Positions 1 through 6,018 of a DNA stretch of 6,097 nucleotides are shown one piece after another (within the stretch, counting starts at the first letter, position 1; every line of letters begins with the position of its first letter). The DNA is from an uncultured Clostridia bacterium (GTDB lineage: Bacteria; Bacillota_A; Clostridia; Oscillospirales; Oscillospiraceae): positions 1 through 6,097 of the forward strand of contig CAMKAP010000126.1 in assembly GCA_946410505.1 (NCBI GenBank). Reading direction: 5' to 3'. The notes beneath the pieces are model-generated. The model worked only from the letters and a program-made list of their open reading frames with translations, was not told where the DNA came from and ran no database searches. Both the position numbers and the translations under genes were made by a program.

Positions 1-347
1 TGAAGGTCCGTTATACGCTAAAAAAGAACAGCGACTTCCGCCGCCTTTACGCCAAAGGCAAAAGCGCGGTCAACCCCTGGCTGGTGGTCTACTGCCGCCG
101 CAACCGCGAGGGCGTCAATCGGCTGGGCTACACCGTGTCCGTCAAGCTCGGACATGCCGTGGTCCGCAACCGGGTGCGCCGCCGCCTGCGGGAGATCGTC
201 CGCCTCAATTCCCCGAAGCTGAAAAAGGGCTGGGACATTGTGGTGGTCGCCCGCACGCGCTGTGTAGAGGCGGAGTACCGCGAGCTGGAGAAGGCTTTTC
301 TGCGCGCCTGCGGCAAGCTGGGTCTTTTACAGGAGGCCGAGCCATGA
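1..347 (+). CDS. rnpA: Ribonuclease P protein component (5' edge cut by one base)
   Basis: This is the protein subunit of RNase P, which helps the catalytic RNA remove 5' leaders from pre-tRNAs in the cytoplasm. The window opens at the second base of the start codon (xTG followed by AAG GTC CGT), so only one base is missing and the protein is 115 residues, normal for the family. The N-terminus [20 protein letters not shown] is typical. The RNR signature is visible at residues 56-65 ([10 protein letters not shown]), the basic helix that contacts RNase P RNA. The whole protein is rich in Arg and Lys. The stop TGA (345-347) overlaps the yidD start as ATGA, which indicates translational coupling. 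The usual upstream neighbour rpmH would lie just outside the window. An internal GTG at position 84 is not the start, because the frame is open and family-like upstream of it. Confidence 0.97.
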   Translation, partial: KVRYTLKKNSDFRRLYAKGKSAVNPWLVVYCRRNREGVNRLGYTVSVKLGHAVVRNRVRRRLREIVRLNSPKLKKGWDIVVVARTRCVEAEYRELEKAFLRACGKLGLLQEAEP

Positions 348-562
348 AAAAGCTCATGATCGCCGCCATCCGCTTTTACCAGCGGCACATCTCGCCCGCA
401 CGGCAGCCCTGCTGCCGCTTTATGCCCACCTGCTCCCGCTATGCGATCCAGGCCATCGAAAAATACGGCGCCCTGAAGGGCGGCTGGATGGCCCTGCGCC
501 GCATCTGCTGCTGCCATCCCTTTTACCATGGGAAGCGCGGCGTCTACGATCCCGTACCCTGA
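344..562 (+). CDS. yidD: YidD, membrane protein insertion efficiency factor
   Basis: YidD is a small membrane-associated protein that assists YidC/Sec-dependent insertion of membrane proteins; its exact mechanism is not settled. The 72-residue product matches the family in length. It shows the amphipathic N-terminal helix ([18 protein letters not shown]), the [15 protein letters not shown] core (Cys24 to Ile38), the KGG turn (45-47), the CCCHPF motif (55-60) and the diagnostic DPVP end (69-72). AGGAGG at 331-336, inside the end of rnpA, sits 7 nt before the ATG and supports this start. The gene is coupled to rnpA by a 4-base overlap and is followed 39 nt later by yidC, the insertase it serves. 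It carries seven Cys in 72 residues, including CC at 23-24 and CCC at 55-57, which is somewhat more than the conserved ones. Confidence 0.96.
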   Translation: MKKLMIAAIRFYQRHISPARQPCCRFMPTCSRYAIQAIEKYGALKGGWMALRRICCCHPFYHGKRGVYDPVP

Positions 563-601
563 GTACGGAGACAACCCCATCTTTTTTTAGAGGAGTACAC
601 T

Positions 602-1942
602 ATGTCTTTCGGGGAAATCATTACCTGGCCTTTTGCCAAGCTGATGGTATGGTTTTATAACCTGACCCACAACTATGGCATCGCGCTGATCTTCTTCGCT
701 CTGGCCGTAAACCTCATCATGACACCGTTCATGGCCAAGAGCAAGAAGAGCATGATGCGCCAAACCCGCCTGCAGCCCCGCATCCAGGAGCTGCAGAAGC
801 GCCATGAGGGCAACCCCCAGAAGCTCAACGCCGAGATGCAGAAGCTCTACCGCGAGGAGGGCGTCAACCCCATGTCCGGCTGCCTCTGGTCCCTTATCCC
901 CTTCCCCATCCTGATTGCCCTGTACAGTGTCGTCCGCCAGCCCCTGACCCGCATGATGTTCGTGGCCAAGGACTTTGTGACCGTGCTTCAGGACTTTTTC
1001 ATCGAGAAGGGTCTTTACACCGCTGCCACCGGGCGCGCCAGCGCCTACTACGAGATCGAGCTGACCAAGCTGACCCACGCCAACTGGGACGCCGTCACCG
1101 CCGGTCTCGCGGACAAGCTGGATCCCAACCTCATCAACATCGACTTCGGCTTCCTGGGGCTCAATCTGGGTGATCAGCCCAGGTGGAACTTCTTCATGAA
1201 CACCGACTGGAGTGACGCCTCCGTGTGGGGGCCGGCCCTCGGTCTGTTCCTGATCCCCTTCATCTCCGCCGCCCTTTCCTGGGCCAGCATGAAGCTGAGC
1301 ACCAAGATCAACCCCACCACCGGTCAGGACGCCCAGGCCCAGGCCACCATGAACAGCATGAACCTGATGATGCCGCTCATGTCCATCTGGATCTGCTTCG
1401 TCATGCCCGCCGCCATGGGCATCTACTGGATCGCCAACAGCATCTTCGGCATGGCCCGCGACTATATCCTCACCAAGGTCTTCATGAAGCAACTGGCTGT
1501 GGAGGAGGCCGAGCGCGCCGCCCTGCGCAGCGCCCGTGAGAAGGAGCTGGAGGAGAAGCGCGCCGAGACCGAGCGCCTGAAGGCCGAGGGCAAAACCGAG
1601 GTCAACACCAACACCAGCAAGAAGAAGCTGCAGGCCGGCGAAAAGCAGAAGGCCGCCGAGCGCAAGGCCGCCCTGGACCGGGCCGACCGCGCCGCGCGCC
1701 GCGAACGTCTGGGCATCGCCGAGGCGGAGAAGCCCGCCTCCCAGGTTGGCAACCGCCGCTATGCCCGCGGCCGGGCTTACGTTCCCGATCGTTTCACCAA
1801 TCCCGAGAATGCCGAGGCCGCAACTCTGGCTGCCGCCGAGGCCTCCGAAGGCGCCGACGCCATCGACTACAGCGTGGCGGAAGCCGAAGAAGTGCTGGTC
1901 GATACCGCTGTCAACGACGCCGTCGAGGAAAAGAAGGAGTAA
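602..1942 (+). CDS. yidC: Membrane protein insertase YidC/Oxa1/SpoIIIJ family
   Basis: YidC inserts and folds membrane proteins, alone or with SecYEG. The 446-residue protein has the five-helix core: TM1 about 25-43, a basic cytoplasmic hairpin 44-90 (QPRIQELQKRHEGNPQKL), TM2 about 94-111 (GCLWSLIPFPILIALY), an extracytoplasmic stretch 116-205, TM3 about 208-230, TM4 about 255-272 and TM5 about 273-291. GAGGAG at 590-595 precedes the ATG. No lipobox Cys lies at the N-terminus, unlike Bacillus SpoIIIJ. Two oddities stand out. The position of the conserved groove Arg (E. coli IVRGIMYPL) is Asn37 here (AVNLIMTPF). The C-terminal tail (300-446) is long, first highly charged and probably coiled-coil, then Arg-rich near 385-395, then Ala/Glu-rich and acidic. 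Such tails in some Gram-positive YidC proteins bind ribosomes; that role is inferred here. Its neighbours yidD and jag fit the classic operon. Confidence 0.97.
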   Translation: MSFGEIITWPFAKLMVWFYNLTHNYGIALIFFALAVNLIMTPFMAKSKKSMMRQTRLQPRIQELQKRHEGNPQKLNAEMQKLYREEGVNPMSGCLWSLIPFPILIALYSVVRQPLTRMMFVAKDFVTVLQDFFIEKGLYTAATGRASAYYEIELTKLTHANWDAVTAGLADKLDPNLINIDFGFLGLNLGDQPRWNFFMNTDWSDASVWGPALGLFLIPFISAALSWASMKLSTKINPTTGQDAQAQATMNSMNLMMPLMSIWICFVMPAAMGIYWIANSIFGMARDYILTKVFMKQLAVEEAERAALRSAREKELEEKRAETERLKAEGKTEVNTNTSKKKLQAGEKQKAAERKAALDRADRAARRERLGIAEAEKPASQVGNRRYARGRAYVPDRFTNPENAEAATLAAAEASEGADAIDYSVAEAEEVLVDTAVNDAVEEKKE

Positions 1943-1947
1943 TTTGC

Positions 1948-2736
1948 ATGCTTAAATATCTGGAAAAGACCGGAAAAACGCCGGACGATGCCGTCGCCGC
2001 CGCGCTGGCCGAGCTGGGCATGAGCCGGGACGATGTATCCGTGCAGATCCTGGAATTCGGAAAGACCGGCTTCCTGGGCATCGGCGCCTCTCCCGCCGTC
2101 GTGCGTGTCAGCTATGAGGCCGAGGACGAGCCCGTTGTCGAGGCGCCCGCCCCTGCGCCTGCCCCTGCCCCCAAGGCGCCGAAGGCCGCAGCCCCTGCGC
2201 CCGTCCCTGCGCCCGCTGCCGCCCCCGTCGTCGATGAGAACGCCGATTATGCCGCCATCCGCAGCTTTCTGACGGGGCTTCTGGATCGCATGGGCATCAA
2301 GGCCGACATCGACATCAGCGAGCGCGAAAACGGCGGCATCAGCGTCAACCTCTCCGGCAGCGGCATGGGTGCCATCATCGGCCGCCGCGGCGAGACACTG
2401 GACGCCATTCAGCACCTGACCAATTACGCTGTCAACCGCGGCAGCGAGAAGCATCTGCACATCAGCGTGGACGCCGAAAACTACCGCAGCAAGCGGGAGG
2501 AGTCTCTGGCCCGTCTGGCAGAGAAGATGGCGGAGAAGGCCATTAAGTACAAGCGCAGCATGGCCCTGGAGCCCATGAATTCCTACGAGCGTCATGTGAT
2601 CCACACCGCTCTGCAGAACTACGAGGGCGTCACCACCAGCTCCACCGGCGTGGAGCCCAACCGCCGCGTCGTAGTCTCCTACGTCAAGCCCGAAACGCCT
2701 GCCGGCAGCAAGCCGCAGAGCCGCGAGTGGGCCTGA
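1948..2736 (+). CDS. jag: Jag/KhpB RNA-binding protein (Jag_N, KH, R3H)
   Basis: This is a cytoplasmic RNA-binding protein of the SpoIIIJ-associated (Jag, also KhpB/EloR) family, linked in other Firmicutes to RNA chaperoning and cell elongation or sporulation. Three parts are visible in 262 residues. The Jag_N domain is at about 1-55 ([19 protein letters not shown], then GFLGIG). A low-complexity Ala/Pro linker spans 57-95. A KH domain follows with its GxxG loop at 145-148 ([13 protein letters not shown]). The R3H domain lies near 205-245, with Arg215 and His219 in the RxxxH signature and a typical [11 protein letters not shown] end. AAGGAG at 1934-1939, inside the end of yidC, lies 8 nt before the ATG. 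The gap to yidC is only 5 nt, so the two are in one operon and probably translationally coupled. The linker composition is ordinary for high-G+C members of the family. Confidence 0.95.
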   Translation: MLKYLEKTGKTPDDAVAAALAELGMSRDDVSVQILEFGKTGFLGIGASPAVVRVSYEAEDEPVVEAPAPAPAPAPKAPKAAAPAPVPAPAAAPVVDENADYAAIRSFLTGLLDRMGIKADIDISERENGGISVNLSGSGMGAIIGRRGETLDAIQHLTNYAVNRGSEKHLHISVDAENYRSKREESLARLAEKMAEKAIKYKRSMALEPMNSYERHVIHTALQNYEGVTTSSTGVEPNRRVVVSYVKPETPAGSKPQSREWA

Positions 2737-2750
2737 TCTCCAAAAAACAT

Positions 2751-2778
2751 TTGCACTATGTGCACAGCACATCGGAGG
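2751..2778 (+). promoter_or_regulatory. Two overlapping inverted repeats abutting the acpP ribosome binding site
   Basis: The 49-nt gap between jag and acpP holds a perfect 6-bp inverted repeat, ATGTGC (2758-2763), spacer ACA, GCACAT (2767-2772). It ends one base before the Shine-Dalgarno GGAGG (2774-2778). A second, 5-bp inverted repeat, TGCAC (2752-2756) and GTGCA (2760-2764), shares its 3' arm with the first one's 5' arm, so the two hairpins exclude each other. Both are short and there is no T-run, so this is not a terminator. It could tune acpP translation or be a small operator. TTGCAC at 2751-2756 has no partner -10, and I see no promoter here. Confidence 0.35.
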
Positions 2779-2785
2779 TAACACA

Positions 2786-3013
2786 ATGATTTTTGAGCAA
2801 GTCAGAAACGCGCTCGCCAAGCAGTTCGAGCTGGACCCCGAGACCATCACCGCAGAGACCAACCTGATCGACGATCTGGGCGCCGATTCTCTGGACGTGG
2901 TGGAGCTCATCATGTCCCTGGAGGATGAATTCGGCATCGCCATCTCCGACGAAGACGCCGCCCAGCTCTACACGGTCGGCCGCATCGTCGAGTACCTGGA
3001 GAAGCTGCAGTAA
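2786..3013 (+). CDS. acpP: Acyl carrier protein
   Basis: This is the small acidic carrier that holds growing acyl chains on a 4'-phosphopantetheine arm during type II fatty acid synthesis and hands acyl groups to phospholipid synthesis. The 75-residue length, the four-helix pattern and the signature [12 protein letters not shown] are all typical. Ser35 in the DSL motif is the phosphopantetheinylation site. Helix II ([14 protein letters not shown]) is the acidic recognition helix. GGAGG at 2774-2778 lies 7 nt before the ATG. The gene follows jag by 49 nt on the same strand with no visible promoter in between, and a strong hairpin follows its stop, so it looks like the last gene of the rnpA operon. 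No other fab or pls gene is visible. A carrier for another pathway cannot be excluded, but the sequence looks like a housekeeping AcpP. Confidence 0.96.
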   Translation: MIFEQVRNALAKQFELDPETITAETNLIDDLGADSLDVVELIMSLEDEFGIAISDEDAAQLYTVGRIVEYLEKLQ

Positions 3014-3043
3014 CGCTCTAACGAAGCAAAGCAAAATGCACAA

Positions 3044-3090
3044 GAATACGCTCCCGAGAGGGAGCGTATTCATTTATCTGTCTGATTTTC
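3044..3090 (+). terminator. Intrinsic terminator after acpP
   Basis: A perfect 12-bp stem, GAATACGCTCCC (3044-3055) with GGGAGCGTATTC (3060-3071), is closed by a GAGA tetraloop of the GNRA type. It starts 30 nt after the acpP stop. The following tract (ATTTATCTGTCTGATTTT) is T-rich but interrupted, so efficiency may be moderate. It separates the rnpA-acpP block from the methionine transport unit. Confidence 0.85.
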
Positions 3091-3101
3091 CGCCGGTTCA
3101 A

Positions 3102-3130
3102 TTGACAAAACCAGGCAAAAGGACTATAGT
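3102..3130 (+). promoter_or_regulatory. Sigma-A (sigma-70 type) promoter of the met leader and metNIQ
   Basis: A consensus -35 box TTGACA (3102-3107) is followed after exactly 17 nt by a -10 box TATAGT (3125-3130, five of six matches to TATAAT). Transcription should begin near 3136-3138. It lies just after the acpP terminator and before the Met/Cys-rich leader ORF. I found no comparably good promoter between the leader terminator and metN; the best there is TTGTTT (3321-3326), 17 nt, TGTAAG (3344-3349), which is weak and sits on the terminator T-tract. Confidence 0.85.
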
Positions 3131-3161
3131 ATGCCCATCCTTTGAAAGGAGCGGACCGTCT

Positions 3162-3269
3162 GTGGCTAACATCAACAGCAAGATGATGATGGCTGAGATG
3201 TGCATGTGCGGCATGCGCATGATGATGTGCGCGCAAAAATGCGGTTCGCCCAGTTTCACAGCCATCTGA
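3162..3269 (+). CDS. Met/Cys-rich leader peptide of the metNIQ operon (35 aa)
   Basis: This is a short ORF starting at GTG 3162, with AAGGAG at 3146-3151 placed 10 nt upstream, and ending at TGA 3267-3269. It encodes 35 residues and contains nine internal Met (8, 9, 10, 13, 15, 18, 20, 21, 22) and four Cys (14, 16, 23, 27), so 13 of the 20 residues from 8 to 27 are sulfur amino acids. It begins about 25 nt after the predicted transcription start, ends 18 nt before a strong intrinsic terminator, and lies upstream of a methionine importer. This is the arrangement of classic leader peptides such as TrpL, where codons for the regulated amino acid stall the ribosome and decide termination. I infer that it senses charged Met-tRNA and possibly Cys-tRNA. 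The alternative is a small metal-binding peptide, since Met/Cys clusters bind copper. The GTG start is inferred; no ATG lies in frame before residue 8. I do not recognise a named family. Confidence 0.75.
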   Translation: MANINSKMMMAEMCMCGMRMMMCAQKCGSPSFTAI

Positions 3270-3300
3270 ATGATTGGAAATCATCCGGCCGGGAAGCGAG
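3188..3300 (+). promoter_or_regulatory. Candidate attenuator: competing leader RNA pairings
   Basis: Two mutually relevant pairings can be drawn by eye. First (1:2), GATGGCTG at 3188-3195, within the first Met codons, pairs perfectly over 8 bp with CAGCCATC at 3259-3266, the last codons of the leader ORF. Second (2:3), 3245-3251 (TTCGCCC) pairs with the 5' arm of the terminator (3292-3300), as 7 pairs including one G-U around an AA bulge at 3294-3295. The second pairing would disrupt the terminator. It could be extended by GCC (3261-3263) with GGC (3287-3289), stacked on a small perfect hairpin ATGATT-GGA-AATCAT (3270-3284). A ribosome stalled at the early Met codons would mask segment 1 and free segment 2 to form the antiterminator. 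Energies were not computed and the 2:3 helix is short, so the details are tentative. Confidence 0.45.
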
Positions 3301-3327
3301 TGAGCTCGCCTCCCGGCTTTTTGTTTT
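3288..3327 (+). terminator. Leader intrinsic terminator upstream of metN (attenuator)
   Basis: The 5' arm (3288-3300) pairs with the 3' arm (3305-3317) over 12 bp with a single A-C mismatch (3295/3310) and a TGAG loop (3301-3304). It is immediately followed by TTTTTGTTTT (3318-3327), a textbook U-tract. It sits between the leader ORF and metN, on the same strand and downstream of the only good promoter, so transcription of metNIQ must read through it. That makes it a conditional terminator rather than an operon end. Confidence 0.88.
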
Positions 3328-3396
3328 GGACTGCGCCTCCCCCTGTAAGAGGGGCTGAGCGGAATCATTATTCTTTCAGAAAGACAGACCTAAACC
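3328..3396 (+). other. Untranslated stretch before metN with a secondary hairpin
   Basis: This 69-nt stretch has no gene. CTC-CCCCT (3337-3344) can pair with AGGGG-CT-GAG (3350-3359) as 8 bp with a two-base bulge and a GTAAG loop. There is no T-run after it, so it is not a terminator. TCTTTC (3372-3377) and GAAAGA (3379-3384) form a small inverted repeat covering the only purine-rich bases before metN. No good Shine-Dalgarno is present: the bases 5-12 nt before the metN ATG are pyrimidine- and A-rich. Confidence 0.5.
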
Positions 3397-4386
<990 letters not shown>

Positions 4387-4389
4387 GAT

Positions 4390-5070
4390 ATGCTGTCTGA
4401 TATGTTTTACAAGCTCTGGAACGCGGGACTCATCCAGAAGGGCATCTGGGAAACCGTCTATATGACCCTTCTCTCCACCGCCATCTCCTATGGCATCGGG
4501 CTGCCCCTGGGCGTGATCCTCACGGTCACCGACAAGGGCGGCATCCATCCCATTCCCTGGCTCAACCGGGTGCTGGGCGTGATCGTCAACTTTTTCCGCA
4601 GCATTCCCTTCATCATCCTGATGGTGGCCATGCTGCCGGTGGCAAAGTTCGTGGTGGGCACCTCCCTGGGCAACAAGGCCATGATCGTTATGCTGGTCAT
4701 CGCCGCCGCGCCCTACATCGCCCGCATGGTGGAATCCTCCGTCAAAGAGGTAGACGCCGGCGTCATCGAGGCAGCCCAGGCCATGGGCGCCACCAACTTC
4801 CAGATCGTTCGGAAAGTGCTGCTGCCGGAGGCCAAACCCTCTCTGATCCTGGGCGCCGTGATCTCCATGGTCACCATTCTGGGCTACTCGGCCATGGCGG
4901 CCACCATCGGCGGCACCGGCCTCGGCCAGATCGCCATCAGCTACGGCCATCAGCGCTTTAACCCGGACATCACCTGGATCTGTGTTTTTCTGACTGTTTT
5001 GATCGTTCAGATCATTCAGGAGGTCGGTACCGCCATCGCGCACCGCACCGATAAAAGAGCAAAGCAATAA
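4390..5070 (+). CDS. metI: Methionine ABC transporter permease MetI
   Basis: This is the membrane-spanning subunit of the methionine importer; two copies form the channel and dock onto MetN. It is 226 residues, normal for the family. Hydrophobic segments lie at about 19-46, 58-85, 96-114, 152-175 and 196-213, matching the five-helix MetI fold. The EAA coupling motif, which contacts the ATPase, is clear at 127-148 (EAAQAMGATNFQ, then LLPEA). The N-terminal motif around Thr22-Thr30 (ETVYMTLLST) and the loop GGTGLGQIAISYG (174-186) are typical. GGGAGG at 4373-4378, within the end of metN, lies 11 nt before the ATG. A second in-frame ATG at residue 5 would leave an even longer spacing, so the first start is preferred. 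It is separated from metN by 3 nt and from metQ by 21 nt. Confidence 0.97.
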   Translation: MLSDMFYKLWNAGLIQKGIWETVYMTLLSTAISYGIGLPLGVILTVTDKGGIHPIPWLNRVLGVIVNFFRSIPFIILMVAMLPVAKFVVGTSLGNKAMIVMLVIAAAPYIARMVESSVKEVDAGVIEAAQAMGATNFQIVRKVLLPEAKPSLILGAVISMVTILGYSAMAATIGGTGLGQIAISYGHQRFNPDITWICVFLTVLIVQIIQEVGTAIAHRTDKRAKQ

Positions 5071-5091
5071 AATTACAGGAGGAACAACAAA

Positions 5092-5973
5092 ATGAAAAAG
5101 ACTCTTGCACTCACTCTCATTGCCGCCCTGGTCCTTCTCACCTTCGCGGCCTGCGGAAACGCCGCTCCCGCCGCCACCGAGGCTGCACCCGCTGCCGGGG
5201 AAGCCGCCCCTGCGGAAGAGGCTGCCGCTCCCGAGGCTGTCAAGCTCACCGTCGGCGCCAGCTCCACGCCCCACGCGGAGCTGCTGGAGATCGTCAAGCC
5301 CGCTCTCGCCGAGCAGGGCATTGAGCTCGACATCGTGATCTATGACGACTATGTGCTGCCCAACACCGCCCTGCAGGATGGCACTCTGGACGCCAACTAC
5401 TTCCAGCACACTCCCTACCTCAACAGCTTCAATGCCCAGAACGGCACCGATCTGGTCTCTGCCGGCCTCATTCACTATGAGCCCTTCGGCATCTACAGCC
5501 AGACCGTCACCGATCTGAAGGAGCTTGCCGACGGCGCCACCATCATCGTCCCCGACGACGACTCCAACCAGACCCGCGCCCTGCTCCTGCTGCAGCAGGA
5601 GGGCCTTGTGGAGCTGCCCGACGGCGCTTCCGTGGATAACGGCGTGACCCTGCTCGACATCGTGGACGCCAAGGGCTACAACGTGCAGGCCGTGCAGGCC
5701 GACGCGGTTCCTTCCCTGCTGGCAAACTCCGAGGAGGGCACCGTGGCTGTCATCAATTACAACTACGCCCTGGGCGCCGGCTTCAAGACAACCGATGCCC
5801 TGGCCATTGAGGACGCCTCCGGCGACGCCGCCCAGACCTACGCCAACATCATTGCCGTCCGCCGCGGTGACGAGAGCCGTCCCGAAATCCAGGCTCTGGT
5901 GGCCGCCCTGCAGGCGGGCGCTGTGGACGCCTACAACGAGCAGACCGGCGCCGGCATCGTCGGCATCCAGTAA
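5092..5973 (+). CDS. metQ: Methionine-binding lipoprotein MetQ (NLPA family)
   Basis: This is the extracytoplasmic binding protein that delivers methionine to MetNI. Its 293 residues begin with a lipoprotein signal peptide (MKK, hydrophobic core 5-18) and a lipobox FAAC with Cys21 as the lipidated residue, so it is tethered to the outer face of the membrane. A disordered Ala/Pro/Glu linker (22-48) follows, then the NLPA domain (about 50-293): KLTVGASSTPHAELLE, DANYFQHTPYLNSFN, VPDDDSNQTRALLLLQQ (from about 153) and AVINYNYAL (219-227). Asn222 lies where family members have a ligand-contacting Asn. The segment after Asp157 reads SNQTRA instead of the more usual TN-GRA, so specificity could be shifted within methionine-like ligands. 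AGGAGG at 5077-5082 lies 9 nt before the ATG. It is the last gene of the operon, and hairpins follow its stop. Confidence 0.96.
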   Translation: MKKTLALTLIAALVLLTFAACGNAAPAATEAAPAAGEAAPAEEAAAPEAVKLTVGASSTPHAELLEIVKPALAEQGIELDIVIYDDYVLPNTALQDGTLDANYFQHTPYLNSFNAQNGTDLVSAGLIHYEPFGIYSQTVTDLKELADGATIIVPDDDSNQTRALLLLQQEGLVELPDGASVDNGVTLLDIVDAKGYNVQAVQADAVPSLLANSEEGTVAVINYNYALGAGFKTTDALAIEDASGDAAQTYANIIAVRRGDESRPEIQALVAALQAGAVDAYNEQTGAGIVGIQ

Positions 5974-5991
5974 GCTCTCCAACTGAAACAA

Positions 5992-6018
5992 AACCGCCGC
6001 AGGTTCACTGCGGCGGTT
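5992..6018. terminator. Hairpin after metQ, probably bidirectional terminator
   Basis: A perfect 10-bp stem AACCGCCGCA (5992-6001) with TGCGGCGGTT (6009-6018) and a 7-nt loop begins 19 nt after the metQ stop. Rightward, the stem is followed by TTACAG with no U-tract. Leftward, it is followed by TTTTGTTTC, a good U-tract. It should therefore terminate minus-strand transcription well and may end metNIQ less efficiently. Confidence 0.7.

Noticed and set aside
1339..1480. Frameshift or split in yidC
   Set aside because: The yidC frame runs uninterrupted through TM4 and TM5; the overlapping 1225-1539 frame is only a shadow.
587..1492. Minus-strand open frame opposite yidC
   Set aside because: Its His/Gly/Val/Leu-rich composition is that of an antisense shadow; yidC on the other strand explains the region completely.
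2925..3161. A 114-codon plus-strand frame running from inside acpP into the leader peptide
   Set aside because: Its first part overlaps acpP out of frame and crosses a terminator and a promoter. Only the last 35 codons, from GTG 3162, have a ribosome site and a sensible context.
3181..3227. ATG triplet repeats as a microsatellite or CRISPR-like repeat
   Set aside because: The triplets are in frame, interrupted by Cys, Gly, Glu and Arg codons, and make sense as Met codons of a leader peptide; there are no regular spacers.
3321..3349. A separate promoter for metN (TTGTTT, 17 nt, TGTAAG)
   Set aside because: Both boxes are weak matches and the -35 overlaps the terminator T-tract and the -10 a hairpin. 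The consensus promoter at 3102-3130 is far better.
3018..3368. Minus-strand frame of 116 codons opposite the leader region
   Set aside because: It is the complement of the Met-codon runs (giving His/Ala repeats) and of two hairpins; it has no recognisable product.
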